A DNA stretch of 12,833 bases from Eubacterium sp. CAG:786 (GCA_000432175.1 HF989424.1:12649-25481), one strand, 5' to 3'. Counted from the stretch's first letter, positions 7,571-12,833 are shown. The notes: generated from the sequence alone by a model not told the origin. Translations and numbers: made by a program.

Positions 7571-8113
7571 ATGGGACATCTTGAAGAAAAAACGATATCC
7601 AGCGAACAGAAGTTCGACGGAAAGATAGTCAAGCTTTTCGTTGACAAGGCAGAACTTGAGGACGGAAAGATAGTCACCCGCGAGGTGATACGTCACCCGG
7701 GGGGAGTATGCGTGCTTCCGCTGACGGACAAGAACGAGGTGCTTTTCGTGCGCCAGTTCCGTTATCCGCACCAGGCAGTACTGCTGGAGATACCCGCGGG
7801 CAAGCTTGAATACGGTGAGAACCACCACGAGTGCGGTCTGCGCGAGCTGAAAGAGGAAACCGGCTGCACCTGTGATGACTACACGTATCTTGGCAGTCTC
7901 ATTCCCACGCCCGCCTACTGCGGAGAGGTAATTCACATGTACCTTGCACGGGGGCTTCATTCCGGCAGCCAGAAGCTTGACGAGGGGGAGTTCCTCGACG
8001 TTGAGAAGATACCGCTGGACGAAGCGGTGGCAATGGTTATGCGCAACGAGATACAGGATTCCAAGACCCAGATCGCGCTGTTAAAGACCAAAATGCTGCT
8101 GGACAAAAAATAA
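7571..8113 (+). CDS. NUDIX hydrolase, ADP-ribose pyrophosphatase type
   Basis: A 180-residue cytoplasmic enzyme expected to split ADP-ribose, or a related nucleoside diphosphate sugar, into AMP and a sugar phosphate. The complete Nudix box runs from the Gly of GKLEYGE through RELKEETGC (about residues 77-99), matching GX5EX7REUXEEXGU except that the last hydrophobic position is Cys. A proline 15 residues after the box (in LIPTPAY) is the known marker of ADP-ribose pyrophosphatases. The N-terminal strands KFDGKIVKLFVDKAEL and HPGGVCVLPL also fit the NudF/YqkG subgroup. Its ribosome site AAGGAG overlaps the stop codon of yfhO, ten bases before the ATG, so it is the last gene of the ddl unit. 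Its final codons and stop lie in an A-run that doubles as the T-tract of a leftward terminator. Confidence 0.93.
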   Translation: MGHLEEKTISSEQKFDGKIVKLFVDKAELEDGKIVTREVIRHPGGVCVLPLTDKNEVLFVRQFRYPHQAVLLEIPAGKLEYGENHHECGLRELKEETGCTCDDYTYLGSLIPTPAYCGEVIHMYLARGLHSGSQKLDEGEFLDVEKIPLDEAVAMVMRNEIQDSKTQIALLKTKMLLDKK

Positions 8114-8139
8114 AAAAACGGGTGGGACATTCCCACCCG
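8112..8139 (-). terminator. Strong intrinsic terminator for leftward (spoVG) transcription
   Basis: Minus-strand reading meets a perfect 9-bp GC-rich stem (arms 8131-8139 and 8119-8127, loop of three bases) followed at once by TTTTTTT (8118-8112), then A and six more T. This is textbook for an intrinsic terminator. It lies about 220 bases past the spoVG stop codon and its T-tract overlaps the stop of the converging NUDIX gene. Confidence 0.85.
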
Positions 8140-8140
8140 A
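8118..8140. repeat. Left copy of the 23-base hairpin repeat
   Basis: Arms CGGGTGGGA and TCCCACCCG around a CAT loop, with one A on each side. The same 23 bases recur at 8331-8353 in the same orientation. Each copy is a near-perfect palindrome, so only the loop (CAT versus ATG) shows the direction. Confidence 0.9.
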
Positions 8141-8146
8141 GAGACC

Positions 8147-8178
8147 GTCGAAAAATCCCCTAAAGGGGCTTTTTCGGC
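8147..8178 (+). terminator. Probable terminator of the ddl-NUDIX unit, possibly two-way
   Basis: CCCC (8157-8160) and GGGG (8165-8168) pair around TAAA. After one mismatch, AAAAA (8151-8155) pairs with TTTTT (8170-8174), and GTCG/CGGC closes the base through one G-T pair. The plus strand reads GGGG-C-TTTTT after the loop, a short but recognisable intrinsic terminator about 35 bases beyond the NUDIX stop. The minus strand also ends GGGG-A-TTTTT, so it may work in both directions. Confidence 0.6.
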
Positions 8179-8182
8179 GAAC

Positions 8183-8248
8183 ATCCCAGCCGCGCGCACT
8201 CATTATCAGCTACGCTGATAATTCGCACACTTGCTGGGATAGAAGTGT
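8183..8248 (-). other. Possible H-type pseudoknot within the intergenic element
   Basis: ATCCCAGC (8183-8190) is exactly complementary to GCTGGGAT (8233-8240), and ACACTT (8227-8232) to AAGTGT (8243-8248). The two helices interlock. Read on the minus strand, they give a 6-bp stem, a 2-base loop, an 8-bp stem with no base between the stems, and a 36-base third loop that carries its own perfect 9-bp hairpin (arms 8202-8210 and 8214-8222). This is a workable geometry for a pseudoknot. On the plus strand the crossing loop would be too short, and AAGTGT followed by five T would look more like a weak alternative terminator. A real RNA structure is inferred only from complementarity. Confidence 0.4.
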
Positions 8249-8286
8249 TTTTTGCCCCGGGAGACCCGTGGCAACAAACGAATTTC

Positions 8287-8305
8287 AAAAGCCCGCTTCG
8301 CGGGC
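8287..8305 (-). terminator. Secondary leftward terminator-like hairpin
   Basis: Minus strand: GCCCGC (8305-8300), loop GAA, GCGGGC (8296-8291), then TTTT (8290-8287). The stem is strong but the T-tract is short, so it may end only part of the spoVG transcripts before the stronger site at 8112-8139. Confidence 0.45.
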
Positions 8306-8330
8306 GATTATCGATTTTTTCGACAAGCTG

Positions 8331-8353
8331 ACGGGTGGGACATTCCCACCCGA
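8331..8353. repeat. Right copy of the 23-base hairpin repeat
   Basis: Identical to 8118-8140 over 23 bases and in the same orientation. It begins eight bases past the spoVG stop codon on the minus strand. Unlike the left copy it has no T-tract on either side, so by itself it is a hairpin rather than a terminator. Confidence 0.9.
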
Positions 8354-8361
8354 ATGGCATA

Positions 8362-8619
8362 TTATGTTATATGCTGACGATATGCCTGAATGATGCTGTT
8401 TTCAAGCGCGCTGCGTGCGCTGGAGTTTATCGGGTGGATTATATCCCGGTAATTGCCGGCTTCCTCGCGGCGGCTGGGCATTGCAACAAACAGGCGGTCG
8501 TCCCCCTGCACGATTTTTATGTCGTGTATCGCGACGGCGTTGTCCAGCGTGACTGAAACCACGGCGCGCAGCCTGCCGTCGTGCATGGTTTTTCTGATTC
8601 TGATGTCGCTTATTTCCAT
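8362..8619 (-). CDS. spoVG: Septation/sporulation regulator SpoVG
   Basis: A small (85-residue) nucleic-acid-binding regulator. In Bacillus it affects asymmetric septation and sporulation, and in Staphylococcus, Listeria and Borrelia it regulates genes by binding DNA or RNA. The sequence keeps the family hallmarks: MEISDIRIRK at the start, DGRLRAVVSVTLDNAVAIHDIKI, then LFVAMPSRR and the highly conserved FRDI-HPINSS region (here YRDIIHPINSSAR, about residues 58-70). It ends shortly after the last helix, somewhat shorter than the 97-residue B. subtilis protein. The ATG at 8619 has GGAGG six bases upstream. It stands alone on the minus strand, divergent from murC. In some clostridia murC and spoVG also lie close together, though in one direction. 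Its transcript would run into the structured element to the left. Confidence 0.95.
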   Translation of the reverse strand: MEISDIRIRKTMHDGRLRAVVSVTLDNAVAIHDIKIVQGDDRLFVAMPSRREEAGNYRDIIHPINSSARSALENSIIQAYRQHIT

Positions 8620-8716
8620 AAGAAACCTCCAATGTTTTTGGTGTTATTGTGGGAATTTTTGCGGATAATATTCATACACTCATTGTATTTATGATCCTGA
8701 AAGAAGGAGTTTCACC
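8620..8716. other. Divergent spoVG-murC control region
   Basis: This 97-base gap must hold the start signals of both spoVG (leftward) and murC (rightward). It contains the ribosome sites GGAGG (8626-8630, minus) and AAGGAG (8704-8709, plus) and an AT-rich centre with the small inverted repeat ATACA/TGTAT around CTCAT. No promoter with two good boxes at proper spacing could be assigned on either strand. A sigma-H-like AGGA...GAAT pair on the spoVG side has boxes 3-4 bases too far apart. Confidence 0.4.
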
Positions 8717-10090
8717 GTGGAGAATTTTCTTACTGGAAAAAAGCACATTCACTTTATAGGTATCGGTGGTTCGGGAATGTACCCGCTGGCGCAGATACTG
8801 CATTCCCAGGGGTATTACCTTACCGGGTCGGACAACAACGAAACCGCGACCCTGGACGCCGTGCGCAAAATGGGGATTCCGGTGCACCTGGGGCATTCCC
8901 CGGAGAATATCAAGGGCGCCGACCTCATCGTGCACACAGCGGCTATCATGGCTGACAATCCCGAGCTTATCGCGGCAAAGAACAGCGGGGTCCTCACCGT
9001 TGAGCGCAGTGAACTTCTCGGGCTTGTGACAAGCTGGTACAGCAAGGCATTCTGCGTGAGCGGAACTCACGGAAAGACCACCACGACCTCCATGCTGACG
9101 CATATCCTGCTGGCGGCTGGCATCGACCTTTCCGCGGTTATCGGCGGCAAGCTGAAAGCCATCGGCGGCAGCGGCAGGGCTGGCAAGAGCGAGTACATGG
9201 TCTGCGAGGCGTGCGAGTTCGTGGATACGTTCCTGAAACTGTTCCCGAATATATCCATCGTGCTGAATATCGACCGCGATCACCTGGATTACTTCAAGAC
9301 CATGGAAAACCTGAAACACAGCTTCTCGAAGTTCTGCAAAAAGACCACGGATATGATAATCGCGAACGGCAGCGACGTAAACACCATGGAAGCCGTCAGT
9401 GCAAGCGGCACAGCGGCACGCGTGATAACCTTCGGCAAGACGGCAGAATGCGACTTCTACCCGGAGAACATTCAGCACATCGCTGATTTCCGCACGGAAT
9501 TCGACCTGATGCACCACGGCGAAAAGCTGGAGCACATCACGATACGCGTGCCCGGGCTGCACAATGTCTATAACGCAGTCGCAGCGTGCGCGGCAGCCTA
9601 TTCCGCGGGAATTCCGGTGGAGGCGCTGCGCGGGGGACTGGATAAGTTCGGCGGTGCGATGCGCAGATTTGAGCGCCTTGCGGAGATCAACGGCGTGACC
9701 ATCGTTGACGACTACGCACATCACCCGGCAGAAATCGCGGCTACGCTGAAAACCGCAAAGGAAATGAGCTTCAAGAGGGTGTGGGCAGTTCATCAGCCGT
9801 TCACGTATTCCCGCACGGCTATGCTGCTGGACGAATTCGCCAGCGCGCTTTCCATCGCGGATAAGGTGGTGCTGACCGAGATAATGGGCAGCCGTGAGAA
9901 GAACACCTACAACATCTATTCAAAGGACCTCGCAGCCAGGATAGACGGCTGCGTGTGGTACACCGGCATGGAGGAAGTAGCGCAGTACGTCGCTGCGAAT
10001 GTCCAGCCCGGGGACTTAGTCATAACGCTCGGCTGCGGTGACATCTACAAGGCGGCTGACAGGATAATAGAAATACTAAAGGGAGAATAA
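8717..10090 (+). CDS. murC: UDP-N-acetylmuramate--L-alanine ligase
   Basis: Cytoplasmic Mur ligase that adds the first amino acid, L-alanine, to UDP-MurNAc with ATP. It has 457 residues, normal for MurC. Domains: an N-terminal Rossmann domain binding the UDP-sugar (GIGGSGM, residues 15-21); a central ATPase domain with the P-loop GTHGKTTT (116-123), the EACEFVDTFL segment and NIDRDHLDYF; and a C-terminal domain with DDYAHHPAEI and HQPFTYSRT. The EACE segment and overall length favour MurC over the recycling ligase Mpl. The start is GTG at 8717, fixed by AAGGAG seven bases upstream and by the MENFLTGKKHIHFIGIGG alignment. It opens the rightward operon; the tgt ribosome site overlaps its stop codon. 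Together with ddl it puts two cell-wall precursor steps in this window. Confidence 0.96.
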   Translation: MENFLTGKKHIHFIGIGGSGMYPLAQILHSQGYYLTGSDNNETATLDAVRKMGIPVHLGHSPENIKGADLIVHTAAIMADNPELIAAKNSGVLTVERSELLGLVTSWYSKAFCVSGTHGKTTTTSMLTHILLAAGIDLSAVIGGKLKAIGGSGRAGKSEYMVCEACEFVDTFLKLFPNISIVLNIDRDHLDYFKTMENLKHSFSKFCKKTTDMIIANGSDVNTMEAVSASGTAARVITFGKTAECDFYPENIQHIADFRTEFDLMHHGEKLEHITIRVPGLHNVYNAVAACAAAYSAGIPVEALRGGLDKFGGAMRRFERLAEINGVTIVDDYAHHPAEIAATLKTAKEMSFKRVWAVHQPFTYSRTAMLLDEFASALSIADKVVLTEIMGSREKNTYNIYSKDLAARIDGCVWYTGMEEVAQYVAANVQPGDLVITLGCGDIYKAADRIIEILKGE

Positions 10091-10100
10091 GGAGCACTGA

Positions 10101-11240
10101 ATGTTTGAACTGAAAAAGACAGAGGGACGCGCGCGCCGGGGATTATTCACGACCCCGCACGGCGCGATAGAAACGCCGTTTTTCATGAATGTAGGAACTG
10201 CCGCGGCGATAAAGGGCGGCATTTCCTCCATCGACCTCAGGGGACTGAAAACGCAGGTGGAACTGTGCAACACATATCACCTGCACCTGCGCCCCGGCGA
10301 CGATGTAATATACAAGCTGGGCGGACTTCACAAGTTCATGAACTGGGACAAGCCCATACTTACTGACAGCGGTGGATTTCAGGTGTTCTCGCTGTCCAAG
10401 CTGCGCAAGATAAAGGAAGAGGGCGTTTATTTCGCGAGCCACATCGACGGCAGACGTCTTTTCATCGGCCCTGAGGAAAGCATGCAGATACAGTCGCACC
10501 TGGCTTCCACCATTGCGATGGCGTTCGACGAGTGCGTTGAGAACCCCGCTCCCAGAGACTATGTGCAGCGTTCCGTGGAGCGTACCACAAGGTGGCTTCA
10601 GCGCTGCAAGGGCGAGATGGCGCGGCTGAATTCCCTGCCGGAAACGATAAACAAACAGCAGCTTCTTTTCGCGATAAACCAGGGTGGAACTTACGACGAT
10701 ATCCGCGTTGCGCACATGCAGACCATTGCTGAAATGGGACTGGACGGCTACGCGATAGGCGGTCTTGCAGTAGGCGAGCCCACCGAGGAGATGTACCACA
10801 TTCTGGACGTGGTGCTGCCTCATGCGCCGGTGGATAAGCCCCGTTACCTCATGGGCGTGGGAACTCCGTCGAACATAATCGAGGGCGTTTACCGTGGAGT
10901 TGATATGTTCGACTGCGTGATGCCGAGCAGAAACGCGCGCCATGCCACGATATTCACATGGGACGGAATAATGCACGCCACTAATAAGTGCTACGAACTG
11001 GATGACCAGCCGCTTGACCCCAAGTGCGACTGCCCCACCTGCCGTAATTTCAGCCGCGCGTATATCCGTCACCTGTTCAAGGCAGGGGAGCAGCTGGGCG
11101 GCAGGCTCGCAGTGCAGCATAACCTGTATTTCTACAACACTCTCATGGAGAAGATACGCGACGCGCTTGACGAGGGCAGGTTCGAGGAATTCCGCAATGA
11201 GTATTCCGCGAAGCTTGCTACTCTGGTGGACAAGGGGTAA
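10101..11240 (+). CDS. tgt: tRNA-guanine transglycosylase (queuosine modification)
   Basis: Swaps guanine-34 in the anticodon of Asp, Asn, His and Tyr tRNAs for a queuosine precursor (preQ1 in most bacteria; queuine in a few gut clostridia). The 379-residue TIM-barrel has: TDSGGFQVFSL with the general base D89; FDECV (142-146), bacterial-type with Cys at the base-pocket position; GYAIGGLAVGE (216-226); FDCVMPSRNARHAT with the nucleophile D271; and a zinc site formed by C309, C311, C314 and H340. The usual family text MPTRNARNG is MPSRNARHA here, a mild variation outside the catalytic residue. The ATG at 10101 is preceded by TAAGGAG, which overlaps the murC stop. No queA or preQ1-synthesis gene is in view, so the substrate cannot be settled from this window. 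Confidence 0.97.
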   Translation: MFELKKTEGRARRGLFTTPHGAIETPFFMNVGTAAAIKGGISSIDLRGLKTQVELCNTYHLHLRPGDDVIYKLGGLHKFMNWDKPILTDSGGFQVFSLSKLRKIKEEGVYFASHIDGRRLFIGPEESMQIQSHLASTIAMAFDECVENPAPRDYVQRSVERTTRWLQRCKGEMARLNSLPETINKQQLLFAINQGGTYDDIRVAHMQTIAEMGLDGYAIGGLAVGEPTEEMYHILDVVLPHAPVDKPRYLMGVGTPSNIIEGVYRGVDMFDCVMPSRNARHATIFTWDGIMHATNKCYELDDQPLDPKCDCPTCRNFSRAYIRHLFKAGEQLGGRLAVQHNLYFYNTLMEKIRDALDEGRFEEFRNEYSAKLATLVDKG

Positions 11241-11244
11241 CGAT

Positions 11245-11487
11245 ATGAAGCTGATAAGCATAGGCTTCGGCAACAGCGTCAACGCCGACAGGATAGTCGC
11301 GGTGGTAAGTCCCGAAGCGGCTCCCGTAAAGAGGATAGTGCAGCTTGCCAAGGACAACGGCACAGCGATAGACGCGACCTGCGGCAGGCGCACGAAATCT
11401 GTGATAATCTGCGACAGCGGGCATGTGGTGATGTCCGCGCAGACGCCGGAGACCATATCCGGAAAAACCTCCCCGGACGAGGAATAA
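11245..11487 (+). CDS. remA: RemA-family regulator (DUF370)
   Basis: A small DNA-binding protein of 80 residues. B. subtilis RemA activates biofilm-matrix and osmoprotection genes and forms ring-shaped oligomers that wrap DNA. The match is near full length: IGFGNSVNADRIVAVVSPEAAPVKR, then AIDATCGRRTKSVIICDSGHVVMSAQTPET. Residues R16, P27, R48 and R49 stand where B. subtilis R18, P29, R50 and R51 are reported as important (from memory). The usual His in DATHGRRT is Cys here. A longer in-frame reading from 11002 exists, but it lies over tgt; ATG 11245 is chosen because AAGGGG, overlapping the tgt stop, sits seven bases before it and because family proteins start here. It directly precedes gmk, as in B. 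subtilis. Its targets in this organism are unknown. Confidence 0.94.
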   Translation: MKLISIGFGNSVNADRIVAVVSPEAAPVKRIVQLAKDNGTAIDATCGRRTKSVIICDSGHVVMSAQTPETISGKTSPDEE

Positions 11488-11510
11488 CGCATAATAAAAG
11501 GAGAAACATC

Positions 11511-12116
11511 ATGGAAAAGGGTCTGCTTTTTGTAGTGTCCGCACCGGCTGGCTGCGGAAAGGACACGATACTTGAACAGCTGTTCAAATGCACGGAAAAT
11601 GTCGGATATTCTGTATCCGCGACCAGCCGCGCTCCCCGCGAAGGCGAGGTGGACGGGGTGCATTACCATTTCCGCACCCGCGGGCAGTTCGAGCAGATGA
11701 TAAAGAACGAGGAAGTGCTGGAATACACCGAGTACTGCGGCAACTACTACGGCACCCCGAGAAAGGCGGTAGAGGACATGCTCAGCGCCGGCAAGGACGT
11801 TATCCTCAAGATAGAGGTAGAGGGCGCCATGAACATCAGGCGCCTGTTCCCGGAATGCTGTCTGGTATTTATCCTGCCCCCGTCAATGCATGAGCTGGAG
11901 CGCCGTCTGAGAAAGCGCGGCACCGAGACCGAGGAGAAGATAATCGAGCGCACCGCGCAGGCGCGCGAGGAACTGAAATTCGCTGAGAATTACGACTACC
12001 TTATAGTCAACGGCGAGCTTGAAAAGGCTGTGGACGACCTCAGGGCAGTCATAACGGCTGAAAAGCTCCGCAAGGCGCGCCGCATGCCGCTCCTTGACGC
12101 GCTCAGAGCAGAATGA
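11511..12116 (+). CDS. gmk: Guanylate kinase
   Basis: Cytoplasmic enzyme that phosphorylates GMP to GDP with ATP, needed for GTP, dGTP and (p)ppGpp pools. Its 201 residues match the family. Domains: the P-loop at residues 10-19, SAPAGCGKDT, in place of the common GPSGxGKGT/S; the GMP-binding lid SATSRAPREGEVDGVHYHF (about 37-55); the EYCGNYYGTP segment that holds the GMP base; LKIEVEGA with the catalytic-site acid; and RLRKRGTETEEKIIERTAQA for the ATP lid. The Asp after the P-loop Lys (D18) is less usual than Gly or Ser but Lys and Thr are kept, so activity is expected. The ATG at 11511 has AAGGAG seven bases upstream. Its stop overlaps the next start as ATGA. Confidence 0.96.
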   Translation: MEKGLLFVVSAPAGCGKDTILEQLFKCTENVGYSVSATSRAPREGEVDGVHYHFRTRGQFEQMIKNEEVLEYTEYCGNYYGTPRKAVEDMLSAGKDVILKIEVEGAMNIRRLFPECCLVFILPPSMHELERRLRKRGTETEEKIIERTAQAREELKFAENYDYLIVNGELEKAVDDLRAVITAEKLRKARRMPLLDALRAE

Positions 12117-12833
12117 TAGAAGCAGTCCAGGCGGCGGTAGAGGGAACTGCGTACAGCTTTGACATGCTGTTCACCTACCTTGTGCCGGAGAGCCTTTACG
12201 GAAAGATATCCGCGGGCATGCGCGTGGTAGTCCCGTTCGGCAGGGGAAGCCAGAGCCGCGTTGCGCTGGTGTTTTCCGTCGGACCTGCGCCAGAGGATCG
12301 CGCAAAGCTGAAATCCGTGAGCTCCATCGCGGACAGCGAGCCGGTCATTTCCACGGAAATGCTGCACCTGTGCAAGTGGATACGCGACAACACGTTCTGC
12401 ACATATTTTGACGCGTTCCGCGCGATACTTCCACCGGGGCTGAGTTACACGCTGCAGACCCGCTATGAGCCTGTCAACGGGTATTCCGGCGACCTGGACA
12501 TGAACGAGAGCCAGCTGCTGGAGCGCATTTCCCGGCTGCGGGAACGTTATTCCCCGGACGCTGCGGAAAAGCCACTGCTGAAAGCGCTGACGGAAAAGGG
12601 CGCGGTGCGCGAGTCGGAACTGCTGAAACGCAGGGTCGGCGACGAAACCACGCTGATGGTGAAGATAGCGGAACAGCCCGAGGGCGCCGAAGCCCCGAAA
12701 CTCACCCCGAAGCAAAAGCAGGTCATCGAGTTCCTTGAGGAAAATTCAGCCGCGTCGGTGCACGAGGTGTGCTACGCGCTGAACATCACAGCGGCAGTAG
12801 TGAAGCGGCTGGTCGAAAAGGGAATTCTCGAGG
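12113..12833 (+). CDS. priA: Primosomal protein N' (PriA helicase), N-terminal part
   Basis: Restarts stalled replication forks by loading the replicative helicase. Only the first 240 residues are in the window and the frame stays open to the right edge; the family is usually 730-820 residues. The start reads MIEAVQAAVEGTAYSFDMLF followed by TYLVPESLYGKISAGMRVVVPFGRG, which is the N-terminal 3'-DNA-binding domain signature (FDxxFTYxVPE ... GxRVxVPFGRG). The central part, about residues 130-220, is the winged-helix and linker region; the helicase P-loop lies beyond the edge. The ATG at 12113 shares bases with the gmk stop (ATGA), so translation is probably coupled. gmk and priA are near one another in many Bacillota, which supports the call. 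In B. subtilis rpoZ and coaBC lie between them, and neither is here. Confidence 0.93.
   Translation, partial: MIEAVQAAVEGTAYSFDMLFTYLVPESLYGKISAGMRVVVPFGRGSQSRVALVFSVGPAPEDRAKLKSVSSIADSEPVISTEMLHLCKWIRDNTFCTYFDAFRAILPPGLSYTLQTRYEPVNGYSGDLDMNESQLLERISRLRERYSPDAAEKPLLKALTEKGAVRESELLKRRVGDETTLMVKIAEQPEGAEAPKLTPKQKQVIEFLEENSAASVHEVCYALNITAAVVKRLVEKGILE

Larger units (their letters stand above)
8118..8353. repeat. 236-base non-coding element with terminal hairpin repeats and nested internal hairpins
   Basis: This fills nearly all of the gap between the converging NUDIX and spoVG genes. Identical 23-base hairpins end it. Inside each end, after 7 bases, lies GTCGAAAAATC (8147-8157) and its near-complement GATTTTTTCGAC (8313-8324, one extra T), so the ends are inverted repeats of about 40 bases. 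Internal hairpins: 8147-8178; 8183-8240 with a nested perfect 9-bp stem at 8202-8222; 8247-8279 (GTTT, TTGCC and CGGG arms with two mismatches and an AGA loop); and 8291-8305 (GCCCGC, TTC, GCGGGC). CCCGAGAGACCGT at 8136-8148 is echoed by CCCGGGAGACCCGT at 8256-8269. No convincing reading frame exists. It may be a MITE-like or REP-like repeat, a structured RNA, or a double terminator; flanking AA on both sides is too weak to call a target duplication. Confidence 0.6.

Noticed and set aside
8118..8353. CRISPR array or tracrRNA-like locus
   Set aside because: There are only two copies of the repeat, 213 bases apart, with no unit-length spacers and no cas gene.
8160..8360. Minus-strand reading of 66 codons beginning right after the spoVG stop
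   Set aside because: It runs entirely through the hairpin element, has no ribosome site and no recognisable protein character; its codons are dictated by the palindromes.
8620..8716. Sigma-H promoter for spoVG (AGGATCA with GAAT on the minus strand)
   Set aside because: The two half-sites are separated by about 15 bases rather than the usual 11-12, and both have further mismatches, so it is only a weak resemblance.
11002..11487. Long 161-codon version of the RemA gene
   Set aside because: The first 81 codons lie over tgt in another frame and are low-complexity Ser/Arg/Thr text; the family start and ribosome site are at 11245.
10143..11669. 508-codon open frame on the minus strand opposite tgt, remA and gmk
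   Set aside because: It is the antisense shadow of three clearly identified genes and shows no domain.

Overview
The window is a stretch of ordinary, tightly packed chromosome from a Gram-positive, low-sulphur-free housekeeping region, most likely a member of the Clostridia (Bacillota). RemA (DUF370), the YwiB-ArgS gene pair, SpoVG and YfhO are typical of that group, and a Ruminococcus/Oscillospiraceae-like source is my inference from the protein flavour, a GC content somewhat above 50% by eye, and heavy use of the Ile codon ATA. No phage gene, transposase, CRISPR array, tRNA or rRNA is visible.

Layout, left to right. (1) 1-1240, minus strand: aroB followed by the start of aroA, two shikimate-pathway genes in one operon driven by a near-ideal sigma-A promoter at 1276-1304. 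(2) 1241-1553: a divergent promoter region holding the aroB promoter, a T-tract-rich segment, a strong promoter for ddl at 1429-1457 and a short ddl leader with competing inverted repeats. (3) 1554-8113, plus strand: ddl (D-Ala-D-Ala ligase), a ywiB-like DUF1934 gene, argS, a large YfhO-family membrane protein and an ADP-ribose-type NUDIX hydrolase, with gaps of 3 to 20 bases, so probably one transcription unit. (4) 8114-8361: a gene-free gap between two converging genes, filled by a compact 236-base element. Identical 23-base copies of a perfect hairpin bound it, and at least four more hairpins and one possible pseudoknot lie inside. (5) 8362-8619, minus strand: spoVG. (6) 8717 to the right edge, plus strand: murC, tgt, remA, gmk and the first 240 codons of priA, again tightly spaced and probably one operon.

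The genes cover cell-wall precursor synthesis (ddl, murC), a probable envelope glycosylation factor (yfhO), aromatic amino acid synthesis (aroB, aroA), translation and tRNA modification (argS, tgt), nucleotide metabolism and clean-up (gmk, NUDIX), replication restart (priA) and two small developmental or surface regulators (spoVG, remA). All reading frames look intact; aroA and priA are cut only by the window edges.

The one part that ordinary annotation does not explain is the 8118-8353 element. It may be a small non-autonomous mobile repeat, a structured RNA made from the spoVG 3' end, or an elaborate two-way terminator. The sequence alone does not decide between these, but each can be tested.
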